From Thermoplasmatota archaeon (GTDB taxonomy: Archaea > Thermoplasmatota > B47-G6 > B47-G6B > 47-G6): 64,000 nt of DNA. The DNA lies in assembly GCA_029258975.1 (NCBI GenBank), contig JAPDJS010000011.1:65574-129573 (forward strand), in the 5' to 3' direction. The notes under the pieces were generated by a model that did no database searches, was not told the DNA's origin, and saw only the letters and a program-made list of their open reading frames with translations. The position numbers and the translations under genes are program-made. Positions within the stretch are counted from its first letter, which is position 1. The number at the start of each line of letters is the position of its first letter. Shown piece after piece: positions 52,920 through 61,060 of this stretch.

Positions 52920-54827
52920 CTATTCTTTCAATGCCCTCTCAGCAACCTCTATGGTGAACTCCAGATCTAACGCTTTTAACTTTTCTGGTAATGGTACTCC
53001 TGTCTTAATGTCCCACTTTCTTAATGCAAAATACCTATCAAGCATCTCCTTTAGCTCATCCTCTGAAACCACGTATTCTTTTTCATCTCTCGTTTTGATG
53101 GGTTCATGCATTATTCTCCATGGTAACTTATCATCTTCTCTCCTTCTGCCTTCTCTGACCACTATCATTCTCTCCAAAGTTACTATTCTCTCACCATCTC
53201 TCATAATACCCTCTGCAGTCTTTTCTATTCCTGTTGCAGCAGTAAACAAATCAGCCATGAGGAACTCATCAACGGCAAATCCAGCGGTGGTTATGAAAGC
53301 ACAGAATCCTACGCTGTCAGTGATTGCATATATGTCCTCGTGCCATATTACAATTTCAGGTCTTCCTTCCGTTTTTCCAATCCCTGCCCATTCTCTATGC
53401 CCAGTAACTCTCTCAAAGAGTTTTAGCGCTCCTTCAGATGTTCCAAACTCTGCAAACGTTTCTGTATGCAGATGATCTGGTCCTCTTGGGTTTAGTGCAA
53501 ACGCCAATGCATATGCCTTTGCAACCCTTGTTTCGACTCTAGAGTGCTCAAGCCCATTTGCCTGAACTGCCCACTTACATGTTTCTGGATCTACCTTCTT
53601 ACAAGCTTCAGCTAATCCTTCAGCCAATATATTTCCAATACCATCTCTACTTACAATTTTCTCAATGAGTTTTATAGCCGCCTCTACATTTCCCCAAGTT
53701 GGTTCTGTTCCTAGCTCTTCTCTCAATTCTTGTAGGTATCCCTTCTCATATGTCTCCATAACCCAAGCAATTACTCCGCCCAGGCTTATAGTATCAACCC
53801 CATAGATGTTTGCCAGATCATTCATATAAATTAGCGCATCCGTATCGTGATTTCCAATGTTTCCTCCTAGTGCATTTGAGGTTTCATATTCTGGACCTAT
53901 AGTGTCAACACCACCATATTTGTCGGTTCTAGTGTGTCTATGACAGCCCACAATACACTGACCACATCCAGCCCTGCCAACTAAATATCCTGCCTCCACG
54001 TAGTATTCTCCCGAGTTCTTGTAAGCGTGCTCCCAATACGACTTTCTAAAGTTATAGTTGGGTAAGGTACTGCTACTGTCTAAAGCCATAGTAGCGCTTG
54101 CGGTCCCAAACTTCGCTGTAGCTATTAGTGCTTCGTCCTTCATAATGTTAGACACAACTTTTCGAATAAGTTCATAATATTTTTTAGGATCTGCAATATT
54201 TACGGGTGTTGATCCCTCTGAAACCACTATTCCCTTCAATTTTTTAGATCCAAGTACTGCTCCTCCGCCACCTCTCGCAGCTACATTATATATTGAGGCA
54301 TTTATGCTAGCATACTTTACGAGTCTTTCTCCTGCAGGCCCTATAAGAACAGTGTCAATATGTGTGCCGTGTTTCTTTGCAAGTTTAATATGTGCGCTTC
54401 TAACGTCTAGCCCCCACAAGTCTTTGGCAGATTTAATTTCCACATGATCGTCTTCGATATATATGTAAACAGGTTCCTCTGCAGCACCGCGGATTGTAAT
54501 TATGTCATAGCCATTCATCTTAAGTTTTAGACCAAAGTCTCCACCAACACTGCTCTTGAAATACCTTCCTGTAGCTGGGCTCTTAAACGTTACAGTAGTT
54601 CTGCCTGCACTAGGCATAGGGGTTCCTGTAAACGTCCCGGCGCCCATCATTACGACATTATCCGGGTCGAGGGGTTTTATGCTGGGAGGTACTAAATCCC
54701 AATACATTCTAGCAATGATTCCTCTTGATCCAATATAGCTTTCCAAAAGTTCTTTGGGATATTTTTCAACCCAAATTTTGTTGTTAGAGAGATCTACGTG
54801 TAATATTTTACCATGCACAGAAAACAT
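52920..54827 (-). CDS. aor: Aldehyde:ferredoxin oxidoreductase (tungsten)
   Basis: 635 residues. It oxidises aldehydes to carboxylic acids with ferredoxin as acceptor, typically those arising from 2-keto acids in peptide fermentation. N-terminal domain: LSNNKIWVEKYPKELLESYIG, AGRTTVTFKSPATGRYFKSS, YNVAARGGGGAVLGSKKLKG (pterin-binding). The [4Fe-4S] ligands are Cys288, 291, 295 (CGQCIVGC) and Cys509 (VGFC). Another block is NALGGNIGNHDTDALI. Full length and intact. It is preceded by a multi-cluster ferredoxin 2 bases away and followed by the MoaD-like gene. Confidence 0.93.
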   Translation of the reverse strand: MFSVHGKILHVDLSNNKIWVEKYPKELLESYIGSRGIIARMYWDLVPPSIKPLDPDNVVMMGAGTFTGTPMPSAGRTTVTFKSPATGRYFKSSVGGDFGLKLKMNGYDIITIRGAAEEPVYIYIEDDHVEIKSAKDLWGLDVRSAHIKLAKKHGTHIDTVLIGPAGERLVKYASINASIYNVAARGGGGAVLGSKKLKGIVVSEGSTPVNIADPKKYYELIRKVVSNIMKDEALIATAKFGTASATMALDSSSTLPNYNFRKSYWEHAYKNSGEYYVEAGYLVGRAGCGQCIVGCHRHTRTDKYGGVDTIGPEYETSNALGGNIGNHDTDALIYMNDLANIYGVDTISLGGVIAWVMETYEKGYLQELREELGTEPTWGNVEAAIKLIEKIVSRDGIGNILAEGLAEACKKVDPETCKWAVQANGLEHSRVETRVAKAYALAFALNPRGPDHLHTETFAEFGTSEGALKLFERVTGHREWAGIGKTEGRPEIVIWHEDIYAITDSVGFCAFITTAGFAVDEFLMADLFTAATGIEKTAEGIMRDGERIVTLERMIVVREGRRREDDKLPWRIMHEPIKTRDEKEYVVSEDELKEMLDRYFALRKWDIKTGVPLPEKLKALDLEFTIEVAERALKE

Positions 54828-54829
54828 GA

Positions 54830-55363
54830 TTACTCACCCCCATATTTCTTCTCTATTTCACTTATTTTCCTGTGGATCTCCGCTGCAATAAGATATCTTT
54901 TAGTATCAGACTCTCTTGTATGTACTACGATATCAAGAGCTTTTGACCAACACACCTTCACACATTGTGGATCTCCGCCACACAAATCGCACATAAGAGG
55001 ATACGGATAAAGTTTTGGTGAGAATCTTATTGCATGATATGGACAAGCTTCAACACATTTTCCACATTCTTCTCCTAAACATTTTTCTTCTATTATTTTT
55101 GGCATCCCAGTTTTCTCATCTTTAATGATAGCATCCTCAGGGCATACAGCAGCACATGGCATGGCTGGACAGGAAATACATACAGTTGGGATAAAAGTAG
55201 CTGTAGATTTATCTTTGTAAATGATAATCCTAGAGAGTCCAATATGAGATCTATTAAAATGTACGAGGCTACACACCAACTCACACATGTGACATCCGGT
55301 ACACAACGCTGGGTCGTAGATAATTGCTACCTTCTCAGAACTAAATGTTGCTTCGGATGTCAT
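54830..55363 (-). CDS. Polyferredoxin-type electron-transfer protein
   Basis: 177 residues from the ATG at 55363 (GGGTGAG upstream; GTG 55372 also in frame). Sixteen Cys form four [4Fe-4S] sites: CTGCHMCELVC, CISCPAMPCAAVC, CLGEECGKCVEAC and CDLCGGDPQCVKVC, in the HycB/DmsB/AOR-ferredoxin pattern. Its gene precedes aor by 2 bases, so it is the likely electron acceptor or redox subunit of that enzyme. Confidence 0.92.
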   Translation of the reverse strand: MTSEATFSSEKVAIIYDPALCTGCHMCELVCSLVHFNRSHIGLSRIIIYKDKSTATFIPTVCISCPAMPCAAVCPEDAIIKDEKTGMPKIIEEKCLGEECGKCVEACPYHAIRFSPKLYPYPLMCDLCGGDPQCVKVCWSKALDIVVHTRESDTKRYLIAAEIHRKISEIEKKYGGE

Positions 55364-55409
55364 ACCACTCACCCTTACAAATCATCCTCAAAAACTGTAG
55401 ATAAGAATT

Positions 55410-55438
55410 CTGTTCAATAATTAAACAGTTATATAACA
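55410..55438 (-). promoter_or_regulatory. TATA box and 19-bp palindrome at the ferredoxin-aor promoter
   Basis: The minus strand reads GTTATATAA (55429-55437) and then a near-perfect palindrome, ctgttcaataattaaacag (55410-55428), with 8 of 9 pairs matching. The palindrome lies between TATA box and the expected start of transcription, a position typical of repressor sites. It shares tcaataat with the palindrome upstream of the Lrp gene at 56306-56319. Confidence 0.55.
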
Positions 55439-55467
55439 TCGCAAAACCTAATGTCTGGCCTAATCTG

Positions 55468-55758
55468 TTACTTCTTTTCCTTTTCAAATACACTTTTCGT
55501 AACAAAAAGAATGAGACATTCCTTAACGCCCTTAATATCTCCTAGTTTATCAAGCACTAGGCTAGCGTCATCATTGCTTCTAAATCTAAATTTGACTAGA
55601 ATCTCGTAAGGTCCTAGAACCTCTACAATCCTCTCAACCTCTTTAATCCTCATAAGCATTCTTTCAACAACATCCATTGCTGCTTTGGGCTCTACAGAAA
55701 TTAGAGCAAAAACTTCAATTTTTTGATTAGAGCGCTTTCTCGGATGGGAAGAAATCAA
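55468..55758 (-). CDS. Stand-alone Lrp/AsnC ligand-binding (RAM) domain protein
   Basis: About 96 residues from the TTG at 55758 (GAGGAGGG seven bases upstream; GTG 55764 also in frame). It has only the RAM domain: IEVFALISVEPKAAMDVVERML, IVEVLGPYEILVKFRFRSND, VKECLILFVTKSVF. There is no helix-turn-helix. Small proteins of this type can co-assemble with full-length Lrp proteins or act as amino-acid sensors. The full Lrp gene lies 34 bases upstream, so co-assembly is plausible. Confidence 0.8.
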   Translation of the reverse strand: MISSHPRKRSNQKIEVFALISVEPKAAMDVVERMLMRIKEVERIVEVLGPYEILVKFRFRSNDDASLVLDKLGDIKGVKECLILFVTKSVFEKEKK

Positions 55759-55791
55759 CAGCACTCCCTCCTCAGATAATTAAGAATGATT

Positions 55792-56274
55792 CTATCTTAT
55801 TTTTTCCTTCAATGCTTTAAATGGGCTTGGACCCCTATATGTTTTTAAAATAACCATGGTCTCTGTCTTTTTGATTCCTTGTATTTCAAACATCTCCGTA
55901 GTTAGGAACTCGCGAAGGTCATATAAGTCTTTAGCTACAACCTCCGCGATATAGTCATAATCTCCTGTAACTTCATAAAGGTTTATGATTCTCCAGTTAC
56001 TCAGCAATTTATTTGCAACAATCTTGCGCGTCTCAAAGTCCACTTTTATTCCTACAAGAGCGTGTACTGATAGTCCTAACTTTGAAAAATCTATATCTGC
56101 TCTAAAACCCAAAAGAACTCCATGTCGAATTAATTTTGAAAGTCTATTCCTTATTGCTGTTATACTCACTTTAGTATAATTTGCAATTTCTGATAACGTG
56201 GCCCTAGCATTTTTATACAATATATCAATAATCTCCATGTCCTTTTCGTCAATTCTTACCCTCAGGGTCGGCAT
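55792..56274 (-). CDS. Lrp/AsnC family transcriptional regulator
   Basis: 160 residues. N-terminal HTH: DMEIIDILYKNARATLSEIANYTKVSITAIRNRLSKLIRHGVLLGFRA; C-terminal RAM ligand domain: VHALVGIKVDFETRKIVANKL, LYEVTGDYDYIAEVVAKDL, KTETMVILKTYRG. The start is placed at ATG 56274, not at the in-frame TTG 56292, because the TATA box is centred about 26 bases upstream, which implies a leaderless mRNA. It probably senses amino acids and controls the adjacent aldehyde and redox genes. Confidence 0.88.
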   Translation of the reverse strand: MPTLRVRIDEKDMEIIDILYKNARATLSEIANYTKVSITAIRNRLSKLIRHGVLLGFRADIDFSKLGLSVHALVGIKVDFETRKIVANKLLSNWRIINLYEVTGDYDYIAEVVAKDLYDLREFLTTEMFEIQGIKKTETMVILKTYRGPSPFKALKEKIR

Positions 56275-56294
56275 GAGTTCAACATTTGTCAAAT

Positions 56295-56319
56295 TAATAT
56301 AAATAGATTATCAATAATC
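56295..56319 (-). promoter_or_regulatory. TATA box and palindromic operator of the Lrp gene
   Basis: The minus strand reads TTTATATT at the complement of about 56296-56304. Immediately upstream is the perfect palindrome gattat-ca-ataatc (56306-56319). An Lrp-type dimer bound there would touch the BRE/TATA region, which suggests autoregulation. Confidence 0.55.
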
Positions 56320-56632
56320 TTTGCACAAATGTGAAATATTTAAGCAGAAAATGGTGGTTTTGAAAGGCATGCTATTCAAATTTTAAATAGTTAAAATCTA
56401 CATAAGTATAATGTTAAATATCCTCAGCATACTAGTTATTTCAATACCCAAACAAAGCATATCACAAAACAAAAGAAGAAAATTCTGTAAAAATTTTTGA
56501 ATTTTGTTATCAAATTATGGATGCTGCGTGTTTTTAATACATGAGAACATAGAATTGAAAAGTTTAACAGAACCCTTAAATAAATTGTAGAACGATAAAT
56601 CTCCTAGAAAAACGTTATTCTTGGTGAGACTT
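56320..56632. other. Divergent intergenic region
   Basis: About 310 bases of A+T-rich sequence between the Lrp gene and the DUF917 gene. A TATA-like cttaaataaatt near 56575 would serve the DUF917 gene. No other gene or RNA seen. Confidence 0.45.
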
Positions 56633-57712
56633 ATGCCACGAGAGCTTAAACAAAGCGAGTTGGAGGATATAATCTATGGTGCAGCATTTCTAGGTGCAGG
56701 AGGTGGAGGATCTCCAGTACAAGGACTTTCTATTATTTCGCAAATTGAAAAAGAGGGTAAAAAAGTCGTTCTTATAAATCCAGATGAAATAAGAAACGAT
56801 GCTCTCGTTGTAGTTTCTGCAGGAATGGGATCCCCCGCAGCAGCAAAATATGGCTGGAGAAACGAGCACATACCAGCTTTCAAGCTTCTCAAGGAGTACT
56901 TAGAAAAAACTCTAGGCAAAACCGTTGACTATGTAGTACCTTTAGAGATTGGCGCAGGAAATTTTGCCGTTCCGATTCATACTGCTGCCTCTAATGAAAT
57001 ACCACTAATTGATGGAGATGGTGCTGGGAGGGCTATACCAGAGTTGCAACTCGTAAGCTATGACATCTATGGCATTCCTATTTCGCCAATGGCAATAACA
57101 AACTGGGAAGGCAATGGTGGTATACTATTCGTCAAAGATGCTGAATGGGCAGAAAAGGTTTGTAGACAAATAGTTATAGCATTTCAAGGAAACGCTGGAA
57201 TTGCCCTTTATCCTATGAGTGGAAAGCAATTAAAAGAAAGTGTGATCCCAGGAACAGTATCCCTATCGATGAAAGTAGGATCCCTCCTCAGAAAATCTAG
57301 AGAAGAAGACGCACACCTACCTGATTTACTCTCGGAAGAGCTCGGTGCGTACGTCTTAGGCGTTGGAAAAGTAAAGGAGAAGACGCTAGAAACAAGAGGA
57401 GGATTTGACTTTGGAAAGGTTGTCGTGGAGACTGGTAAGAGAGACCTAGAGATTTACTTCAAAAATGAAAATATAATAGCAAAACTAGGTGAAAAGATAC
57501 TAACAATAGCTCCCGACCTCATATGCTGGGCAACCCTCGACGGCAAACCCTTGACGAACGTGGATGTGGAAGAAGGTCTTGAAGTGGTGGTGGCTGGTTT
57601 AAAGAGCCACGAGAGACTCAGGACTGAAAAGGCCCTTAAGGCATTCAAGCACCTCTATGCTGAAGTCGGGTTCAAAGATCTAAAGTACACACCTATAGAA
57701 GAGCTCATCTGA
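56633..57712 (+). CDS. DUF917 family protein
   Basis: 359 residues from the ATG at 56633 (GGTGA upstream; the frame is open from TTG 56621). Family blocks: DIIYGAAFLGAGGGGSPVQG, VVVSAGMGSPAAAKYGW, EIGAGNFAVPIHTAASNEIPLIDGDGAGRAIPELQL. DUF917 proteins are often found with hydantoinase or nucleobase/amino-acid permease genes, and are thought to be hydrolases or their partners; the activity is not established. The gene ends overlapping the convergent aldolase gene by 8 bases. The NCS1 transporter 5 kb away may be a functional link. Confidence 0.87.
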   Translation: MPRELKQSELEDIIYGAAFLGAGGGGSPVQGLSIISQIEKEGKKVVLINPDEIRNDALVVVSAGMGSPAAAKYGWRNEHIPAFKLLKEYLEKTLGKTVDYVVPLEIGAGNFAVPIHTAASNEIPLIDGDGAGRAIPELQLVSYDIYGIPISPMAITNWEGNGGILFVKDAEWAEKVCRQIVIAFQGNAGIALYPMSGKQLKESVIPGTVSLSMKVGSLLRKSREEDAHLPDLLSEELGAYVLGVGKVKEKTLETRGGFDFGKVVVETGKRDLEIYFKNENIIAKLGEKILTIAPDLICWATLDGKPLTNVDVEEGLEVVVAGLKSHERLRTEKALKAFKHLYAEVGFKDLKYTPIEELI

Positions 57713-58595
57713 TAATTCCTATTTCCTCCAATTTTTTCTCTAGCTCCTCCAATTCTTTATTGCTGTATCCTACTAGAGGGCTTCTGGGATCACCAAAGTC
57801 CATACCCCTTAGTTTTAACGCTGCTTTAACGCCTCCTAAGTAAGGGCCCATTTTCAGACTCCTCCTGATTGCCAGGATCTTATCCTGTAGCTGCTTAGCT
57901 TTCTGTAAGTTCCCTCTTCTAAACTCCTCATAAAGCTCCACAACGATTTCGGGGAATACGTTTGCTACAGCGGATACCACACCGCTTGCGCCTAAGACAA
58001 GATGAACATATATCAGCGCATCACTCCCCCCAAAGAACACAAAATCTTCTCTAATACGTTTTACCGTGTTTATTGCTTCATAAAACCACTCAATACTCTT
58101 CGAACTGTCTTTTATACCTATAATCTTCTCATTGTGTGCAAGCTTAAGAAGAGTGCTCACACTCATCTTGACCCCTGTCCTCTCTGGTATATAATAAATT
58201 ATAAGTGGCAACTCAACGCTTTCCGTTATTTTATTATAATGTCTTATAAAGCCCTCCTCGCTCACAGGATAATAATACGGGGTCACGACGTGGATAGCGT
58301 CCGCACCCACTTTTTCAGCATACTTACTTAACTCTACTGTTTCTTTCGTACTCGTGCATCCAGTACCAACGATGATAGGAATTCTTCCATTGACGTGCTC
58401 TACTGCTGTTTTTATGAATAGCTTCTTTTCTTCATGGGTCAATAATGGCCCCTCACCATTAGTTCCCAACAGGAATATTCCGTGAACTCGATTTTTGACT
58501 AAGAAGTCCAAGTACTCTGTTAACTTTTCTACATCGACTTCATCGTCTTCCTTAAAAGGTGTGATCGCAGGAGGGAAAACTCCTTCGAGCTTCAC
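57705..58595 (-). CDS. 2-keto-3-deoxygluconate-type aldolase (DapA superfamily)
   Basis: 296 residues, start GTG 58595 after AGGTGAAGG. DHDPS/NAL superfamily TIM barrel: GIFLLGTNGEGPLLTHEEK, IIVGTGCTSTKETVELSKYA, YYIPERTG with the catalytic Tyr region, and the Schiff-base Lys in IIGIKDSS. Next to a PfkB sugar kinase, KDG/KDPG aldolase (pyruvate plus glyceraldehyde or its 3-phosphate) is the most likely activity. Dihydrodipicolinate synthase cannot be excluded by sequence alone, but no lysine-pathway genes are nearby. Confidence 0.82.
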   Translation of the reverse strand: MKLEGVFPPAITPFKEDDEVDVEKLTEYLDFLVKNRVHGIFLLGTNGEGPLLTHEEKKLFIKTAVEHVNGRIPIIVGTGCTSTKETVELSKYAEKVGADAIHVVTPYYYPVSEEGFIRHYNKITESVELPLIIYYIPERTGVKMSVSTLLKLAHNEKIIGIKDSSKSIEWFYEAINTVKRIREDFVFFGGSDALIYVHLVLGASGVVSAVANVFPEIVVELYEEFRRGNLQKAKQLQDKILAIRRSLKMGPYLGGVKAALKLRGMDFGDPRSPLVGYSNKELEELEKKLEEIGIIR

Positions 58596-58601
58596 AGACC
58601 T

Positions 58602-59573
58602 TCACCTCACGATATCGGATATAGCCCTTTTTCTGATAACTTCTTCCACTTCTTCCTTTGTGACGTATATGGGATCGCCGGGTATCGTGTGTGCAAGCGC
58701 TGCCATAGCACTGCCCCATTCAAGAGCAGACTCTACGTCATTCGTCTCTAAATACCTAAAAACGAACCCTGCATCAAATGCGTCTCCTGCACCTATTCTA
58801 TCCACAATTTCTAATTTATATGGTTGTGCGTAATAGATCTTTTCGCCGTCAAAAGCCATAGCACCCTCAGATCCAAGGGTTAAGATCAGAATGTCTGGAC
58901 GATACCTCTCGTATAGTCTTCTAGCAATATCCTCGTTTGATCCTGAGATTTTAAATATGAGTCTCGCATCGCTTTTCGTCACGAAAAGGATATCCGTATC
59001 CGAAAGCATAGGATCTAGTCCCCTAAAAGCTTCTTTTGGGGTCCAAAGCTTAGAGCGATAATTTACGTCAAAAGACACGAGAGTATTGAGTTCTTTTGCT
59101 TTCTTTATTGCCATGTTAACTGCCTTTGCACAGTTCTCACTTAACGCGACAGTGATCCCCGTGGTGTGAAACACGTCGTAGTCTCCAAGGATGTTCCAGT
59201 CCACCTCGTTTGGATTTATGTTGCTTATTGCAGAGTCCTTCCTGTCATATATCACGTTTATGGGCCTAGGCGTCCGACCGAACTCTATAAAATACAGACC
59301 CACTCTATACTCCTTGGTCCAGATAATGTGCGAGATATCAACTCCGTGTTCCCTGATCCTATTTACAATGAGCCTCCCGAGAGGATTGTCCGTAAGCTTG
59401 CTAATCCAAGCAGCTCTCCCACCAAGTCTAGCAAACGCTATTGCGAAGTTCGATTCAGCACCCCCTATAGTAACTTCTAACTCTCTAGCTTGCTCTATTC
59501 TTTCAAAATTTTTGGTAGAGAGCCTTATCATTGTCTCCCCAAACGAGACTGCAGAGGGTACATCATGTTTCAT
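58602..59573 (-). CDS. kdgK: PfkB-family sugar kinase, probably 2-keto-3-deoxygluconate kinase
   Basis: 323 residues. Ribokinase-fold motifs: IGGAESNFAIAFARLGGRAAWISKL near the N-terminus and the catalytic Asp in DRIGAGDAFDAGFVF (about 265). LVSFDVNYRSKLW is close to archaeal KDG kinases, and GLYFIEFG resembles their substrate-lid region. It lies 6 bases before the aldolase gene, which supports the KDG assignment in a semiphosphorylative Entner-Doudoroff route. The product of the aldolase would feed GAPOR encoded 8 kb away. Confidence 0.85.
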   Translation of the reverse strand: MKHDVPSAVSFGETMIRLSTKNFERIEQARELEVTIGGAESNFAIAFARLGGRAAWISKLTDNPLGRLIVNRIREHGVDISHIIWTKEYRVGLYFIEFGRTPRPINVIYDRKDSAISNINPNEVDWNILGDYDVFHTTGITVALSENCAKAVNMAIKKAKELNTLVSFDVNYRSKLWTPKEAFRGLDPMLSDTDILFVTKSDARLIFKISGSNEDIARRLYERYRPDILILTLGSEGAMAFDGEKIYYAQPYKLEIVDRIGAGDAFDAGFVFRYLETNDVESALEWGSAMAALAHTIPGDPIYVTKEEVEEVIRKRAISDIVR

Positions 59574-59668
59574 ATACTAGACACCTTACTCCATGAAAAT
59601 ATAACGATCAGGGTTTTAAAGTCTTGATAAACAAGCTTAAACAAAAGAAAACAAGATAAAGTGCAGGA

Positions 59669-61048
59669 TTAAGCCTCCATGTAATACTCAAGGCCGAGAA
59701 GCTTTGCAAAGTACTCGAGGTCCCTTGTAAGATCTCCATAAACAAGAACTCTATGAAGAGGAGGCACATAGTTCCAAAGGTACTCCTTTGCGCTCTTGAC
59801 TCTTGTCTGAACCTTTGTCCTGCAGGCAAGCTCGACAATCGGAGTGTCTTCTATTATTCCCTTGTGAACTACTAGCCTCTTAAAGTCTGCTGAAATCTGT
59901 GCAGCAGTGAACTCTTGACCTATACTCATCTTTGTTCTTATAGTTGCTGGCTTTCCGCTCTCGTCGTGTGAGTCGATGGCGTAGGGTTCAGGTTCTTTGT
60001 CATATCCTTTCATCTTCGTGGGTGCCGTACAGTGAGCATGGATCACCACGTTGTCCTTAAAGTCAATGACGGGATCTACAATCCAAGACGGCTTTCCAGC
60101 AAGGTGCTTGAATACTATCTGCATTATCATTGAGTTAAGATCTGCCTCGCACGCTACTGGAATTCCTTCATCGTTCAGCAGTGAGAGGGGTATACATGGA
60201 GTGACAGGAAGTGCGTTGAGATCCCTAAGAAGTATCGTGAAGCAGTTTATAGTAATCGCATCTGCGTTCTTTTCCTTTATAAGCTTCTTCATTGCGAGGT
60301 ATATCTTAGCAGCTGTCACGAGGTGTTCGTCCTTTATGCCATCACGTATCCAGTAAGCGTTACTCTTTAGTTTTTCTGCAATAGTTTTAGCTTCGTCATC
60401 AGGAATTTGATCCATAAGCTTGAGAAGATCCCTATAGTCAACGAACTCTAGGTTCAGAAGTTCTTTTATCCTTCTGAAGTACTCTTCGTTGTATGTCCTA
60501 TCTCCAGCATATATCTCTGACTGGTGCAATGTCTCCAGCGACATTTCTTCTGGTGTAGATATCACAATGCTCTTGGATTTCTTTAACTTTATGTATGCAT
60601 AAAGAGTCTTAAGCACGGAATACAAGTCTTCTTTGCTGCTCGAGGATGCAGATACTAAGGGCAGTCCTTCCTTTTGTAAAGATGCCAACTCTGGCCAGGC
60701 AAGACTGTGATACGGCTCCGTGAATATCACTGTAGGCTTTTGCAGTTCTTTGATTACTTTGAACATAAGTGGATAGTTCAAACTAGTCGTTAGTATATAT
60801 ACCAAGAGACCATCCACCTTTAAGAGATCATCTTTTATCTCGTTATAAACTTCTTCGGACGTTATCCACTCCTTTATCACGAATTCTGCGTCTATACCTA
60901 ACGTTTTAACCCATTCATTACACTCTTCCTTAAGTCGAGATGCATCTGTTGCGGGGTCATAGCTGTACAGGGGCCATGCCATAAGGGGCTTATCCTTTTC
61001 TTTTCGTTTTGCAAATACTATTAGGGCTAGTTTTACCTTTTCATCCAT
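59669..61048 (-). CDS. L-fucose/arabinose isomerase-like protein
   Basis: 459 residues of the FucI/AraA-like fold. N-terminal Rossmann-type domains: LLVYILTTSLNYPLMFKVIK and IVISTPEEMSLETLHQSEIY. Middle: ADAITINCFTILLRDLNALPVTPCIPLSLLNDEGIPVACEADLNSM, where the metal-binding Glu and Asp are expected. C-terminal domain: HAHCTAPTKM. Family proteins interconvert aldoses and ketoses with Mn2+, but many archaeal members are uncharacterised. It heads the sugar cluster with kinase and aldolase. The substrate is unknown. Confidence 0.75.
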   Translation of the reverse strand: MDEKVKLALIVFAKRKEKDKPLMAWPLYSYDPATDASRLKEECNEWVKTLGIDAEFVIKEWITSEEVYNEIKDDLLKVDGLLVYILTTSLNYPLMFKVIKELQKPTVIFTEPYHSLAWPELASLQKEGLPLVSASSSSKEDLYSVLKTLYAYIKLKKSKSIVISTPEEMSLETLHQSEIYAGDRTYNEEYFRRIKELLNLEFVDYRDLLKLMDQIPDDEAKTIAEKLKSNAYWIRDGIKDEHLVTAAKIYLAMKKLIKEKNADAITINCFTILLRDLNALPVTPCIPLSLLNDEGIPVACEADLNSMIMQIVFKHLAGKPSWIVDPVIDFKDNVVIHAHCTAPTKMKGYDKEPEPYAIDSHDESGKPATIRTKMSIGQEFTAAQISADFKRLVVHKGIIEDTPIVELACRTKVQTRVKSAKEYLWNYVPPLHRVLVYGDLTRDLEYFAKLLGLEYYMEA

Positions 61049-61060
61049 TTTAATCCCCTT

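Noticed and set aside
57705..58595. Dihydrodipicolinate synthase for lysine synthesis
   Set aside because: Superfamily motifs do not separate the two activities, but the gene is coupled to a PfkB-type kinase in a sugar cluster and no lysine genes are nearby.
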